Origin: Paenibacillus_AB hodogayensis
Lineage (GTDB): Bacteria > Bacillota > Bacilli > Paenibacillales > NBRC-103111
Assembly (NCBI RefSeq): GCF_039536325.1
Contig: NZ_BAAAYO010000021.1
Location: 372,001-436,000, forward strand
Length of the DNA: 64,000 nt
Reading direction: 5' to 3'
The notes beneath the pieces were generated by a model. The model was given only the letters and a program-made list of their open reading frames with translations. It did no database searches and was not told the DNA's origin. The translations under genes and the position numbers were made by a program. Shown piece after piece: positions 27,198-36,761 of the stretch. The first letter of the stretch is position 1. Each line of letters opens with the position of its first letter.

Positions 27198-27608
27198 GCG
27201 GCGGAAACAAACGTTTAGGCAAGGGGAAGGCTGCCGTATGCCGACGGTGGTCTTCTCTTGTTTGTCGTTCCATCTGCCCGATGAAGCCGGCATGACGACC
27301 GGAAGACGGGGCGTTCCGATCGGGAGACGATACGGGCGGACCATAGCTATGAAGCAAAGAGACGGATGCAAACACGGGGAGACGTATTCGATACTTCGCG
27401 ATATGGGGAGCGACGGATTCGTAATTGAACAACATAGATTCGTGTCTGAACCAAACCGGGCCGTCGCCAAACGTGGTACGCTTGAAGTGTCGAATTTACG
27501 GTCCCTTTAGTACGGCGCTTTACTCTAGAGGGCATCGGAAATGCTTCAGTAATCGCCGGCCATCCGGCATCGCAAGACATTCGAATAAGAACCATAGGGG
27601 GATCGGGT
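27198..27608. other. Intergenic stretch with one AraC-type motif, no gene
   Basis: Short open frames occur here but show no family resemblance and may be rearranged DNA left by the acetylesterase deletion. The only clear signal is the 19-base motif at 27417-27435. Confidence 0.5.
27417..27435 (+). promoter_or_regulatory. Candidate AraC operator, copy 3
   Basis: ATTCGTAATTGAACAACAT is 18/19 identical to the copy at 26794. It lies 174 bases before the binding-protein start, in the leader of the nine-gene run. Confidence 0.6.
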
Positions 27609-28934
27609 GTGGTCAAAAAAACGTTGCATTGGAACTTGGCCGTTATCATGCTGGGAAGCGTCCTGACGGCTTGCTCGGGGGGACAGCCGGTGAGCGGCAA
27701 AAGCGAAGGGCTGCCGTCCGGTGAGAAAGAGGCGGAGAAGAAGGAGCCGGTCGAGCTTGTCTTCTACATCACGTCGAGCGGGTGGTCGGAAGAACGGTTT
27801 ATGGAGGAGTACGGGAACGCCGTCGTCGCGAGGTATCCCCATATGAAGCTGAAATTTATTCCGACCGGCAAAGGAACGCTGATTCCGGAGCTGCTCGCCG
27901 GCGGTACGACGATCGATGTGGTGATTTCGTCCATCGGAGTCACACAATCGCAAATATTGGACAACAATCTGCAGTACGACCTGACAAGCTTGATCCAGTC
28001 GCACAAGCTGGATCTGAACCGGTTCGAACCGACGACGATCGAGCTGATCAAGCTGATTTCGAACGGCGGGATCTACGGGTTGCCCTTGAACAATACAGTC
28101 GGCCTGCTGACGTACAACAAAGACTTGTTCGACAAGTTCGGCGTGCCGTATCCGAAGGACGGCATGACCTGGGATGAAACGTACGAGTTGGCCAAGCGGA
28201 TGACCCGCGTCGAGAACGGCGTCCAATACAGGGGCTTCATCTCCTCCGTCAGCCATTTGTCGCAAATCAACCAGCTCTCGGTCCCTTACGTGGATCCGAA
28301 GACGGGCAAGGCGCTCTTCGAGCTCGACGCTAGATGGCAGCGCTTTACTTCCGATCTGGCCCGGTTTTACCAAATACCCGGCAATGAAGTGGATGCGAAG
28401 ACGGTCAGCTTGGCCGAGCAGTACAAGGCGTTCACGGAAACGAAGACGGTGGCGATGATGGCGCATATCGGCACGCCGGGAGCAGAATTCCAGGCGAACT
28501 GGGATATGGTGACGATGCCGGAATACAAGGAACGTCCCGGACTCGGTCCGCAGCCGTATCCGACCTATACGTTTGTGACGTCGTCGAGCAAAAACAAGGA
28601 GGCCGCTTTTGAGGCCGCCGCTTTCTTGGCGTCGGAGTCATTCCAGACGACATTGTCGAAGAGAGGGCTCATGCCCGTGCTGACCGACAAGGCGATCAAA
28701 GACGTCTATGGGCAGGAGACGGACTATTTAAAAGGCAAGAATCTGATGGCCCGCTTTCCGAAGCAGCTTGCCTCTCCGATGCCGATGACGCCTTACGACG
28801 CGATTGCCAAATCGAAATGGGCGGCCCAAATGGACATGCTGATCCAAGGGCAAATCGATGTAAACACGGCTATGCGGGTAGCGGCGGAAGAGACGAATAA
28901 AGCGATAGAAGCCGAAAAGGCGAAGAAAAAGTAA
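27609..28934 (+). CDS. Lipoprotein extracellular solute-binding protein (first gene of the main operon)
   Basis: The 441-aa lipoprotein starts at GTG and has lipobox LTAC (Cys22), a charged linker, then a family-1 sugar-binding fold. FDKFGVPYPKDGMTWDETYE and the ARFYQIPGNE segment are shared with the paralogue at 6793. As the first gene of a long same-strand run of catabolic enzymes, it probably captures the substrate of that pathway. No permease or ATPase is encoded in the run, so it must work with transporter parts from elsewhere. Confidence 0.87.
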   Translation: MVKKTLHWNLAVIMLGSVLTACSGGQPVSGKSEGLPSGEKEAEKKEPVELVFYITSSGWSEERFMEEYGNAVVARYPHMKLKFIPTGKGTLIPELLAGGTTIDVVISSIGVTQSQILDNNLQYDLTSLIQSHKLDLNRFEPTTIELIKLISNGGIYGLPLNNTVGLLTYNKDLFDKFGVPYPKDGMTWDETYELAKRMTRVENGVQYRGFISSVSHLSQINQLSVPYVDPKTGKALFELDARWQRFTSDLARFYQIPGNEVDAKTVSLAEQYKAFTETKTVAMMAHIGTPGAEFQANWDMVTMPEYKERPGLGPQPYPTYTFVTSSSKNKEAAFEAAAFLASESFQTTLSKRGLMPVLTDKAIKDVYGQETDYLKGKNLMARFPKQLASPMPMTPYDAIAKSKWAAQMDMLIQGQIDVNTAMRVAAEETNKAIEAEKAKKK

Positions 28935-29024
28935 AGCTCCGGCTGACGTCCTTTGCGGCGGCAAGAGCGGCTTCGGAAACAGAGAATCGCGATGAGGATA
29001 GCGACTTTTGGAGGGAACCGACTG

Positions 29025-31154
29025 ATGAATCAAGCGCGGCAAAATCACGAAATGTTCATTTGGACCCCGTTAATCGGCTTTAACAAGGAGAGCGAGGACA
29101 GGGGGGTGGCCGACTATTACTCGACAATCGGATTTCAGCCGGACGGGATCTCCTTGTTTCTGTTCAGTCCCGATATCGTCCATCACCATGAGGACGGCAT
29201 GGAGTCGGAACGGATACTTCCCCCGGACAATTGCAACTACTACGGCAATGTCCGCAACGAAATACGGGATATTCAGGAGTGGACCAATTTCGAGCTGAGG
29301 GAGCTGGTGGCGGGGCTGGAAAGCCGCGGGGCCGCGACGTATATGGGCCTTATGGGGGTATATATCGATCAAGATCCCCGGCATCCGAGCCATTACAATA
29401 CGGGGCATCGCGAATGGCTCACAGACCATAAGGAACTGATGGGGGTATGGACCATCGGCAATGCGAGTCTGAATGTGCTGAAGCGGTTTGAGGACGGCAC
29501 GTACTACGAGGATTTTTTTCTTGTCAAGGTACGCCGGGCGCTTCAAGATTACGGCTTCTCCGGCCTGCACGTGGCCGACAACTTCTGTCCGCCGGGCTCC
29601 GGCGGCTCGGCGAAAAACGGCGATTATTCCGACGACATGATCGACCAGTTTACGGCTCATACCGGCATCAAGCTCCCGGATGAAATAGGCGCTCCCGTCG
29701 ATGACCGGGACCGTGAAGGAATCCGAAAACGCGGCACGTACATCTGGAATCGATACAAGCGGGAATGGCTGTCGTTTTTGACATGGCGCTGGGCGGCGTT
29801 CTGGGAAAAGGTGTGCCGGGGGCTGCACGAGGACGGCAAGAAGGTGATCGTCAACAATGCCTGGTGCAGCGAACCATTCGAGGCGATATACCGGTACGGG
29901 ATCGATTACAAAAAGCTGTATGAGGCCGGGGTCGATTATATCGCCGCGGAATCGGTGGCGACGAGCGTGCATATGGCCAAGGAATTGGGTCCGTATCGGA
30001 TGTACAACTATATGACGATGCCAACGTTGATGAAGGCTTACGTTCCCGAAGGCAAGCTCATCTGCCTGAACGGCGTGAAGGACTCGACCGAGGAATGGAG
30101 CACTGTGGGACATTTCGCCTCCAACGTAGAGAGGGAGATTTATTCGCTGACCCACTATTTCGTGCATACGCGTGACGGTTTGAAGCGTTCGATGGATGGC
30201 TTCCTCGTCTGTCTGGGAGACGGGCTGACGCGGGAGGAGTGGGCATGGCTGAGAGAACGATGGGATATCGGCTTTGCCGAGCTTCCCCGGACCGTATTGA
30301 CTCCAACGTTCATTTGGTCGGATCATGCGATGCATGCTTTGCTGCCCGATTACATTGCGACAAAACGCTGGTCGATGCACAAGACGATATATGAATTCGC
30401 CAAAGCCGGCGGCCAGATCGGAGCCGTTGCCCGCATAGAAGATTTGGAAACCGTGTCTGGTCCGATTTTCATCCCGAACATCGATCTGATGTCCGAAGCG
30501 GAGATCGACCGCATCTCGGCTTACGACCGCGGACCGGTCATTTGCACGAGCCCGTCCGATCGCCGGTTCGGTCTGCCCGGTTCACTGGAGCCCGACATTT
30601 CCTTCCAGGATCCGATAGCCGACTTCAAGATGCGCATTTCCGGCTACCGGATGGGTTACCTCGATTATGCCGATATCACGGCGAGTCTAGGCGAGGACGA
30701 CGGCAGCCCGGATGTGGAGGGCGATCCGCGTTATGCGGAGGACCCGGGAATATGGCGGCTGGACCTCGTCTACCGCAAAGCGTCGACCGGCTTCGTCCAA
30801 GCATGCGGCAAGCTGCTGCGGGCGGCTTATGCAAGCGCGGGCGACCTTTCCGCCGATATCGAGCACCCGTTGCTGTCGATGCGGATGAGCGACGGGACGT
30901 TTCGGCTCCTGATCGGCAACGACAATCGGCTGCAATATCGGCTGCCGGTCGTGCGGACGAAGCGCGCCGTCAAGCGAGTCGCGAGCAAAAGCAAATTTCC
31001 GGCGTTGCCCGTCAAGCGGGTCGACCGGGAGGGCCGCACGATTCTGCCGCGATCGGACCGCTCGCACGAATCGATTGCGAACGGCGGCTTTATCGCCAAA
31101 ATCCCGCCCGGCGGTATGACGATATTCGACGTGGAGTTGGCGGATGGGGAATGA
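29025..31154 (+). CDS. Uncharacterised TIM-barrel-like glycoside hydrolase-type protein
   Basis: A 709-aa protein without a signal peptide. The first 450 residues resemble a beta/alpha-barrel hydrolase: YMGLMGVYIDQDPRHP, GFSGLHVADNFCPPGSGG and KKVIVNNAWCSEPFEAIY are strand-plus-acidic-residue patterns. The last 120 residues look like a beta-sandwich (MRMSDGTFRLLIGNDNR), as in glycosidase C-terminal domains. I do not recognise a specific family. The start at 29025 follows GGAGGG at 29010-29015; the frame is open further upstream without a site. It lies in the main operon, so it may cleave the imported oligosaccharide. Confidence 0.6.
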   Translation: MNQARQNHEMFIWTPLIGFNKESEDRGVADYYSTIGFQPDGISLFLFSPDIVHHHEDGMESERILPPDNCNYYGNVRNEIRDIQEWTNFELRELVAGLESRGAATYMGLMGVYIDQDPRHPSHYNTGHREWLTDHKELMGVWTIGNASLNVLKRFEDGTYYEDFFLVKVRRALQDYGFSGLHVADNFCPPGSGGSAKNGDYSDDMIDQFTAHTGIKLPDEIGAPVDDRDREGIRKRGTYIWNRYKREWLSFLTWRWAAFWEKVCRGLHEDGKKVIVNNAWCSEPFEAIYRYGIDYKKLYEAGVDYIAAESVATSVHMAKELGPYRMYNYMTMPTLMKAYVPEGKLICLNGVKDSTEEWSTVGHFASNVEREIYSLTHYFVHTRDGLKRSMDGFLVCLGDGLTREEWAWLRERWDIGFAELPRTVLTPTFIWSDHAMHALLPDYIATKRWSMHKTIYEFAKAGGQIGAVARIEDLETVSGPIFIPNIDLMSEAEIDRISAYDRGPVICTSPSDRRFGLPGSLEPDISFQDPIADFKMRISGYRMGYLDYADITASLGEDDGSPDVEGDPRYAEDPGIWRLDLVYRKASTGFVQACGKLLRAAYASAGDLSADIEHPLLSMRMSDGTFRLLIGNDNRLQYRLPVVRTKRAVKRVASKSKFPALPVKRVDREGRTILPRSDRSHESIANGGFIAKIPPGGMTIFDVELADGE

Positions 31155-31169
31155 GAGGAGGCTATCCAA

Positions 31170-32213
31170 ATGTCCGTCATGACTGTAACCGGCAAGGTGA
31201 ATGCCGATAGCTTGGGTTGGGTACTGCCGCACGAACATGCCTTTATAGACCTGAGAGCGCTTGTTCCCGCGCCGCACAACATCTCGGCCAAAGTGCTGGC
31301 GAGGGAGAACGTATCGCTCGCCAACTCGGGCGCGCTGCGTCGGAATCCTTATGCCGTTCTGGACAATGCGGTGATCGACGACGAAGCAGTGATCCGGGAG
31401 GAACTGCTTGCGTTCAAGCAAGCCGGAGGCACGACGCTGGTCGACCTGACTTTGCGGGAGATCGGCCGCGACCCGGCTTTGCTCGCCCGTCTGTCGCGTA
31501 CGCTCGATATCCGCATCGTCGCCGGCTGCGGCTATTATATCAAGGCGACGCATCCTCCAGATATGGACGAGAAATCGGTCGAGTCGATCGCGGAGGAGAT
31601 GTTGACCGACATCCGGCACGGCATCGACGGAACCTCGATCAAGGCCGGCGTCATCGGCGAGATCGGCACAAGCGAGATCATCTACCCGAACGAGCGCAAG
31701 ACATTGATCGCCGCAGCCGTCGTGCAGCGGGAAACCGGACTCGGCCTGCACGTGCATACGGACTTGTGGGCAAGGAACGGCTCTGAGGTGGTTCGCATTC
31801 TCGTGGGGCACGGGGCCGACCCGGGCAAAATCTGCATCAACCATATCGATGTCGATATCCGGCCCGATTATTTGAAGGAGCTGTTGGACCAAGGCGTTTA
31901 CATCGAGTTCGACAACTTCGGCAAAGAATTTTATGCCGACCGCAGACACCGCAGCGTACTGAAAGGGCTGTTCGCCCGGGACATCGAGCGAGTGCTTGCG
32001 ATCAAAGCTTTGATCGACGCTGGCTACGGCTCCAGCCTGCTTGTATCGAACGACGTCTGTCTGAAAACATGCCTGCACCGCTATGGCGGCTGGGGATACG
32101 ATCACGTCATTACCAATATCGTCCCGATGATGGAGGACGAAGGCATAACCCCGGAGCAAATCCGAATGTTGTTTTGCGACAACCCGGCGGCATTTCTCGA
32201 CGACGGGAAATAA
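31170..32213 (+). CDS. Phosphotriesterase-family metal hydrolase (lactonase-like)
   Basis: The 347-aa protein shows the PTE barrel layout: LGWVLPHEHAFIDL supplies the N-terminal HxH, IKAGVIGEIGTSE the strand with the bridging ligand, GLHVHTDL and CINHIDVDI further histidines, and LLVSNDVCL the terminal Asp. Members hydrolyse phosphotriesters or, more often, sugar or acyl lactones. It starts 15 bp after the TIM-barrel gene, with AGGAGG ahead. In a sugar operon, a lactonase acting on an aldonolactone is the likeliest role, but this is inferred. Confidence 0.8.
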   Translation: MSVMTVTGKVNADSLGWVLPHEHAFIDLRALVPAPHNISAKVLARENVSLANSGALRRNPYAVLDNAVIDDEAVIREELLAFKQAGGTTLVDLTLREIGRDPALLARLSRTLDIRIVAGCGYYIKATHPPDMDEKSVESIAEEMLTDIRHGIDGTSIKAGVIGEIGTSEIIYPNERKTLIAAAVVQRETGLGLHVHTDLWARNGSEVVRILVGHGADPGKICINHIDVDIRPDYLKELLDQGVYIEFDNFGKEFYADRRHRSVLKGLFARDIERVLAIKALIDAGYGSSLLVSNDVCLKTCLHRYGGWGYDHVITNIVPMMEDEGITPEQIRMLFCDNPAAFLDDGK

Positions 32214-32225
32214 AGGAGGTACCCC

Positions 32226-33011
32226 ATGAAATGGATCGATTGCAGCTGCGGAATCGGTTATAGAACCGTCAATTCCGACATCGTCAATCACGAGTTTTTC
32301 CTGATTCGGGAACAAGTCGAGCAAGCTCGCCACGCGGAGGAACTGCTGGAGATATTGGACTTTTGCGGCATCGCGGGCGCAGTCGTCTACCATGCGACGA
32401 TGATCGATGTCGATCCCGGCTATGGGAATGCGAAGCTTTTGGAGGAAACGGCCAAAGCGCCGGAGAGGCTCCTCCCGACTTGGACGATTTTGCCCGCTAT
32501 CACGGACGAGGAATTTGCCCCGCAGCCTCTGTTCGGCCGAATGAAACAAAGCGGCGTACGCCTGCTGCGGGCTTATCCGGAGCGCAATCGCTATTTGCTC
32601 AACGCGGTGACGATGGGAGAGCAGCTCGATGCGATCGCCGCGGCGCGTATCCCGCTGTATTTGTCCCCGAGTACGGGGTGGGAGCCTATTTACAGCGTGC
32701 TGGAACAGTTTCCCGAGTTGACGGTCATCGTCCACAATTACGGCTTATGGAGCCATGCGCGCTTTTTGTACCCGCTGCTTCGCACGTACCGCAATGTGTA
32801 TATCGAGTGCGGCGATATGCAGACAGCCGGCGAATTGAAGCATCTATGCGGCAAATTCGGCTCGGAGCGGGTTTTGTTCGGTTCCGATTTTCCAAGCAAC
32901 AATATGGGCGGCCCGCTGGCGACCGTCATCGGATCGGGGATCGGTCAAGCGGACATTGCGAATATCGCCTTCGGCAATATCGAGCGTTTGTTAAGCGAGG
33001 TGCGGCTATGA
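32226..33011 (+). CDS. Amidohydrolase-2-like protein lacking the N-terminal HxH
   Basis: The 261-aa protein has the amidohydrolase_2 barrel, with LTVIVHNYGLW for the mid-barrel His and RVLFGSDFPSNNMGG for the terminal Asp. The usual N-terminal metal motif DxHxHxG reads DCSCGIG, so both histidines are replaced by Cys/Ser. It might still bind metal through Cys, or be a partner subunit for the intact paralogue encoded by the next gene, which overlaps by four bases (ATGA). AAAGGAGG overlaps the stop of the upstream gene. The reaction is unknown. Confidence 0.75.
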   Translation: MKWIDCSCGIGYRTVNSDIVNHEFFLIREQVEQARHAEELLEILDFCGIAGAVVYHATMIDVDPGYGNAKLLEETAKAPERLLPTWTILPAITDEEFAPQPLFGRMKQSGVRLLRAYPERNRYLLNAVTMGEQLDAIAAARIPLYLSPSTGWEPIYSVLEQFPELTVIVHNYGLWSHARFLYPLLRTYRNVYIECGDMQTAGELKHLCGKFGSERVLFGSDFPSNNMGGPLATVIGSGIGQADIANIAFGNIERLLSEVRL

Positions 33012-33835
33012 ACAGAGTAGGCATCAAAATGACGAATCCGTCGAAGCTGGCCGAAGAGTTTGTGGAGACCGGCAAACTGGGCAGCCTGTCGATCATCGAC
33101 ATGCATACGCATATGGGTCCGTTTTACGGCACGTTTTTGCCGGAAGCCGGATTGGATCGGATGATCCGCATGATGGATATGGAAAACATCGAGTGGATCA
33201 TCTCCGCTCCGCACAGCGCCTTGTTCGATCCGGTTGCCGGCAATAGCGAGATCGTACAGGCAATGGTCCAATATCCGAAGCGTATATACGGTTACTACAC
33301 GTTTAACCCCAATTACCCGGACGGGCTGGAGCGCGATCTCGCCGATTTCGTCCGTCATCCTGGATACGTCGGCTTCAAGCTTTTGCCGGATTACCACAAG
33401 TACCCGTTGACCGGCGATAAATTAACGCCGCTGTACGAGTTCGCCAACGATCACGGACTGCTACTGCTCTCGCATACATGGGGCCATAGCCCGTATAACC
33501 CGCCGTGGATGATTGCCGAGCTGGCTCGCCGCTATCCGAGGATCCAGTTTCTGATGGGACATTCGGCCCCCGGCGAATGCGACCGGGCGATCGAGCTTGC
33601 GGCCGAGCTGCCGAACGTGTACCTGGAGCTGTGCGATACGCATCGGCTGAACGGAATCGTGCGGAAGATGGTGCGGGCCGCAACCTCCGAGAAGGTGCTG
33701 TTCGGCACCGACATGCCGTGGTACGATCCGCACTACGGTCTGGGCAGCGTCCTGTTCTCGGGCATCGATGACCGGGAGATCGCCAATATTATGCATCACA
33801 ATGCCGTCCGCTTATTGGAGGGAATCGGCAAATAA
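33008..33835 (+). CDS. Amidohydrolase-2 family metal hydrolase
   Basis: The 275-aa protein keeps the motif set its upstream neighbour has lost: IIDMHTHMGPF (HxH), LLSHTWGHSPYNPP, FLMGHSAP and KVLFGTDMPWYD with the final Asp. Such enzymes hydrolyse or decarboxylate ring and lactone substrates. The start overlaps the preceding stop (ATGA), so the two amidohydrolases are translationally coupled, which suggests a heteromeric complex or consecutive steps. The frame is open far upstream (from 32363), but only the ATG at 33008 makes a sensible N-terminus. Confidence 0.82.
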   Translation: MNRVGIKMTNPSKLAEEFVETGKLGSLSIIDMHTHMGPFYGTFLPEAGLDRMIRMMDMENIEWIISAPHSALFDPVAGNSEIVQAMVQYPKRIYGYYTFNPNYPDGLERDLADFVRHPGYVGFKLLPDYHKYPLTGDKLTPLYEFANDHGLLLLSHTWGHSPYNPPWMIAELARRYPRIQFLMGHSAPGECDRAIELAAELPNVYLELCDTHRLNGIVRKMVRAATSEKVLFGTDMPWYDPHYGLGSVLFSGIDDREIANIMHHNAVRLLEGIGK

Positions 33836-33875
33836 CAGAGACATCCAAGCAACGTTCGGAGAGGGGAGCAAGGGT

Positions 33876-35399
33876 ATGAGTGAAGCGATCCATGCAAGAC
33901 CGGAAGCGTCAAAACAGAGCGAGCCGGAGGTGATCGAATCGTTCGAGGTCGCCAAAGGAAAGGTATTCGGCGATTTGCTGAGCAAGCGGTCCGAGCCGCG
34001 TACATTGAAGGTAGGTTTGGTAACAGTCGGTTTTTTCGAATACTGGCGAATGTTCCCGGCTTCTTTTCAGGAAGAGGTCCGCAACGATATGACGCTTGTG
34101 TACGAAAACCTGAAGCGGCATGTGAAGCATGTCGTCTGGCCGGGACTGGTGCATACGCTCGATACGGCGGACGCGGCGGGTCGGCGGCTGAAAGAAGAAC
34201 AGGTCGATCTGGTCGTATATGTGGCCGGCACGTACTGTCCGGACTATATGGCCATCCAGGTGTTGTCCCATATCCGGGAAGTTCCGGTCCTCCTGTTCAA
34301 TACCCAGGGGTCGAATCGCGTCAATTTGTCGGGAAGCTATGCACATATGATGCGCAACAGCGGTCTGATCGCCAATACGCAGCTCGCCGCCACCTTTCGC
34401 AAAATGGGCTGGTACCCGGATTTGAAGGTGGTCGTAGGGGCGCATGAGGAAGAGGCGGCTTATGCTGAAATTGGCGCTTACGTGCGCGCCTACGAAACGT
34501 ATGTCGGCCTGCAAAGCTTGAATATCGGCGTGATCGGTCATGTGTTTCGGGGGATGTACGATTTCGAGTACGACAAGACGATGATCAAGGGAACGTTGGG
34601 GCCGAATGTCATCTCCATCCAGGTGGATCACCTGCTGCGGCAGTTTCGGGAGTCCCCCGAAGACGATATTCGCGAGATTGTCTCGGCAACGAAAAACCGG
34701 TTTAACATTGTCGGTCTCGGCGACGACGATATCGAGCGCTCGGCGAAGTTCTACTATGCGCTGCGCAGCACGTTTGAACGGTTCCGTCTGGATGCCGTCA
34801 CGCTGCTCGGTCAGCACTACACCGAGGAGAAGACGGGGACGACGCCATATTTGGCGAACACGATGCTGCACGAGGAAGGCCGGTATGTGGTCAATACCGA
34901 AGGCGACGTCCACGGCCTGATCATGATGTGCATCATGAACCGGCTGACCGGCCAGACGCCGGCATTCGCCGAGTGGGGGGAATACGACGAGACGTTGAAT
35001 GCGATCCTGATGATCCACCACGGCTATGCCCATACGGGTTACGCGACGGACCGCGGCACGATCAAAGTGAATCGTTCGCCGGAACAGTGGGGCCTGGCGG
35101 GGAAAGGATTCGGCTTCGAATATACGCTAAAGCCGGGCATCGTGACTCTCGGGCACCTGATCAACGATAAGGAAGGCTACAAAATGCTGATCGTCCGCGG
35201 CAAGGCGCTGCACGTCCCGGACAATATCCCTTGCGAAGAAATTACAGCGCTGATCCAGCTGGAGAGTCCGGTCAAAGCGTTTCTCGCCGCGTTGATCAAG
35301 GAAGGGTTCGCGCATCATTGCATTATCGCTTATGGCGATCTGAGCGAGGAGCTGAGCCAGATTGCCCGATTTATGAACATCCGGGCATGCGTGTACTGA
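33876..35399 (+). CDS. L-arabinose / L-fucose isomerase family protein
   Basis: This 507-aa protein matches ketol-isomerases of the arabinose/fucose fold. LKVGLVTVGFFEYWRMFP begins the N-terminal domain. LLFNTQGSNRVNLSGSYAHM is typical of the family. VNTEGDVHGLIMMCIMNRL and AILMIHHGYAH carry candidate Mn-binding Glu and His residues. It would interconvert an aldose and ketose. It lies between the amidohydrolases and a creatinase-like gene. The start at 33876 follows GAGAGGGGA. The divergence from true AraA means the sugar is uncertain. Confidence 0.78.
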   Translation: MSEAIHARPEASKQSEPEVIESFEVAKGKVFGDLLSKRSEPRTLKVGLVTVGFFEYWRMFPASFQEEVRNDMTLVYENLKRHVKHVVWPGLVHTLDTADAAGRRLKEEQVDLVVYVAGTYCPDYMAIQVLSHIREVPVLLFNTQGSNRVNLSGSYAHMMRNSGLIANTQLAATFRKMGWYPDLKVVVGAHEEEAAYAEIGAYVRAYETYVGLQSLNIGVIGHVFRGMYDFEYDKTMIKGTLGPNVISIQVDHLLRQFRESPEDDIREIVSATKNRFNIVGLGDDDIERSAKFYYALRSTFERFRLDAVTLLGQHYTEEKTGTTPYLANTMLHEEGRYVVNTEGDVHGLIMMCIMNRLTGQTPAFAEWGEYDETLNAILMIHHGYAHTGYATDRGTIKVNRSPEQWGLAGKGFGFEYTLKPGIVTLGHLINDKEGYKMLIVRGKALHVPDNIPCEEITALIQLESPVKAFLAALIKEGFAHHCIIAYGDLSEELSQIARFMNIRACVY

Positions 35400-35460
35400 A
35401 GGTCCGGCGATAGAGCCATGTTTCGGTCATACACATCCAATCCAAGAAGGAGTGAAGGCA

Positions 35461-36669
35461 ATGAGTGCCATTCCGGCCGAAGAATTCGCCGCGAGAGCGG
35501 AAAAGCTGAAGCAGCTCATGCGGGAACACGATATTCAAGTATGCTTGATTTACGGGGACGAGTACCGCAAAGAAAACTTGCGCTATATAAGCAATTATTG
35601 GCCGTTGTTCGAACGGGGGGCGGCGATCGTACCGCAGGACGGCGAGCCGATCGTGATTGCGGCGCCCGAGGGCGATATGCTTTGCCGCGAAATGAGCGCC
35701 TGGACGGATATCCGGCTGCTTCCCGAATTTACGTGCGTAACCGTCCCGGAGGCGATCGATTATCCGTTGGCGCAATATACGAGCTTGCAGGCCATTTTTC
35801 GGGAATTGGGCGAAAGGCAAGGGTTGCGGCGCGTAGGCATCGTAGGCATGGACGCGATGTCGGATGCCCTGCTCCATACGATTGAAAGCAGTCTGGACGG
35901 CGCGGAAACTGTCGATGCGGGCCATCTGTTCTTCAAGCTGCGTATGACGAAAAGCGAGCATGAAATCGCTTGCCTCCGGCAAGCGGCGGCGATTGCCGAC
36001 GCGGGCTACCGGCTGATGATCGAGCGGGTCAAGCCGGGAATGACGGAGCTGGAGCTTGCCTCGTTTGCCTACGGCGAATGCACCCGGTTGGAGGCGGAAT
36101 GCTTGCCGTTCTGCGTGTTGACGAGCGGCGAGCGGGTGAAGACGATCATCGGCAGACCGACGAACAAGGTCATCGAGGACGGGGACATGGTGATGGCCGC
36201 GATTGCCGTGCAGATCGAGGGCTATGTGGCCACGATCGGATTCCCGTTCGTCGCCGGCGAGATGAGCGGCGAACAGAGGGCGTTTATCGATATGCTGGTG
36301 GAGGCCGAGGAACTGGCTTTGTCCAAGCTGAAGGCGGGCGCGAAGCAAAGCGGTCTGGTACGCGCGGTCAAAGCTTATTTTGCCGACAAAGGCGTTACCC
36401 CGTACGACCTGTATCCGCCGCTGCACGGCTGCGGTCTGTCTGAAGCGGAATCGCCGTATCCGGACGAGCATGCCGATGCCGTCTTCGAAGCGGGCATGAC
36501 CGTGAATACGGATGTCAGTCTGTTCGGCCACCCGCACGGCTCGAACCGGATCGAGGAAAGTTTGATCGTCACGCGAGACGGTTATGAGTCGATGTCGAAG
36601 CTGGTGCGGGAGTTAAGCGGCGAGTGGCGCAGGAACAAGGCCGCTTCACCAGGTCAAGCGCTCGAGTAA
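35461..36669 (+). CDS. Creatinase-like M24 family protein with altered metal ligands
   Basis: The 402-aa protein has an N-terminal creatinase-type domain and a C-terminal pita-bread M24 domain. The expected five metal ligands D-D-H-E-E are not intact. The GDxVxxDxG and sDxTRT Asp positions read GDMVMAAIA and YVATIGFPF. The GHGIG-type histidine is present (LHGCGLSEAESPY). The EP-type Glu is Asp (NTDVSLF), and the last Glu remains (RIEESLIV). Creatinase itself works without metal, so a metal-independent C-N hydrolase is more likely than an aminopeptidase. AAGGAG at 35447-35452 sets the ATG. Confidence 0.75.
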   Translation: MSAIPAEEFAARAEKLKQLMREHDIQVCLIYGDEYRKENLRYISNYWPLFERGAAIVPQDGEPIVIAAPEGDMLCREMSAWTDIRLLPEFTCVTVPEAIDYPLAQYTSLQAIFRELGERQGLRRVGIVGMDAMSDALLHTIESSLDGAETVDAGHLFFKLRMTKSEHEIACLRQAAAIADAGYRLMIERVKPGMTELELASFAYGECTRLEAECLPFCVLTSGERVKTIIGRPTNKVIEDGDMVMAAIAVQIEGYVATIGFPFVAGEMSGEQRAFIDMLVEAEELALSKLKAGAKQSGLVRAVKAYFADKGVTPYDLYPPLHGCGLSEAESPYPDEHADAVFEAGMTVNTDVSLFGHPHGSNRIEESLIVTRDGYESMSKLVRELSGEWRRNKAASPGQALE

Positions 36670-36761
36670 ACAAGACAAGACGTCCGCTCTTCAGTCTGGC
36701 GGCGAGAACGGACCAGCGTACAGTCTACCATCTGTTTCATAGAACAAAGGAGGAATGTTGG

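Noticed and set aside
30687..32735. 682-codon minus-strand open frame
   Set aside because: It lies antisense to the TIM-barrel, phosphotriesterase and amidohydrolase genes, has no family resemblance, and is the usual GC-rich shadow frame.
32363..33007. N-terminal extension of the second amidohydrolase frame
   Set aside because: It overlaps the first amidohydrolase in another frame and has shadow-like composition; the ATGA start at 33008 fits better.
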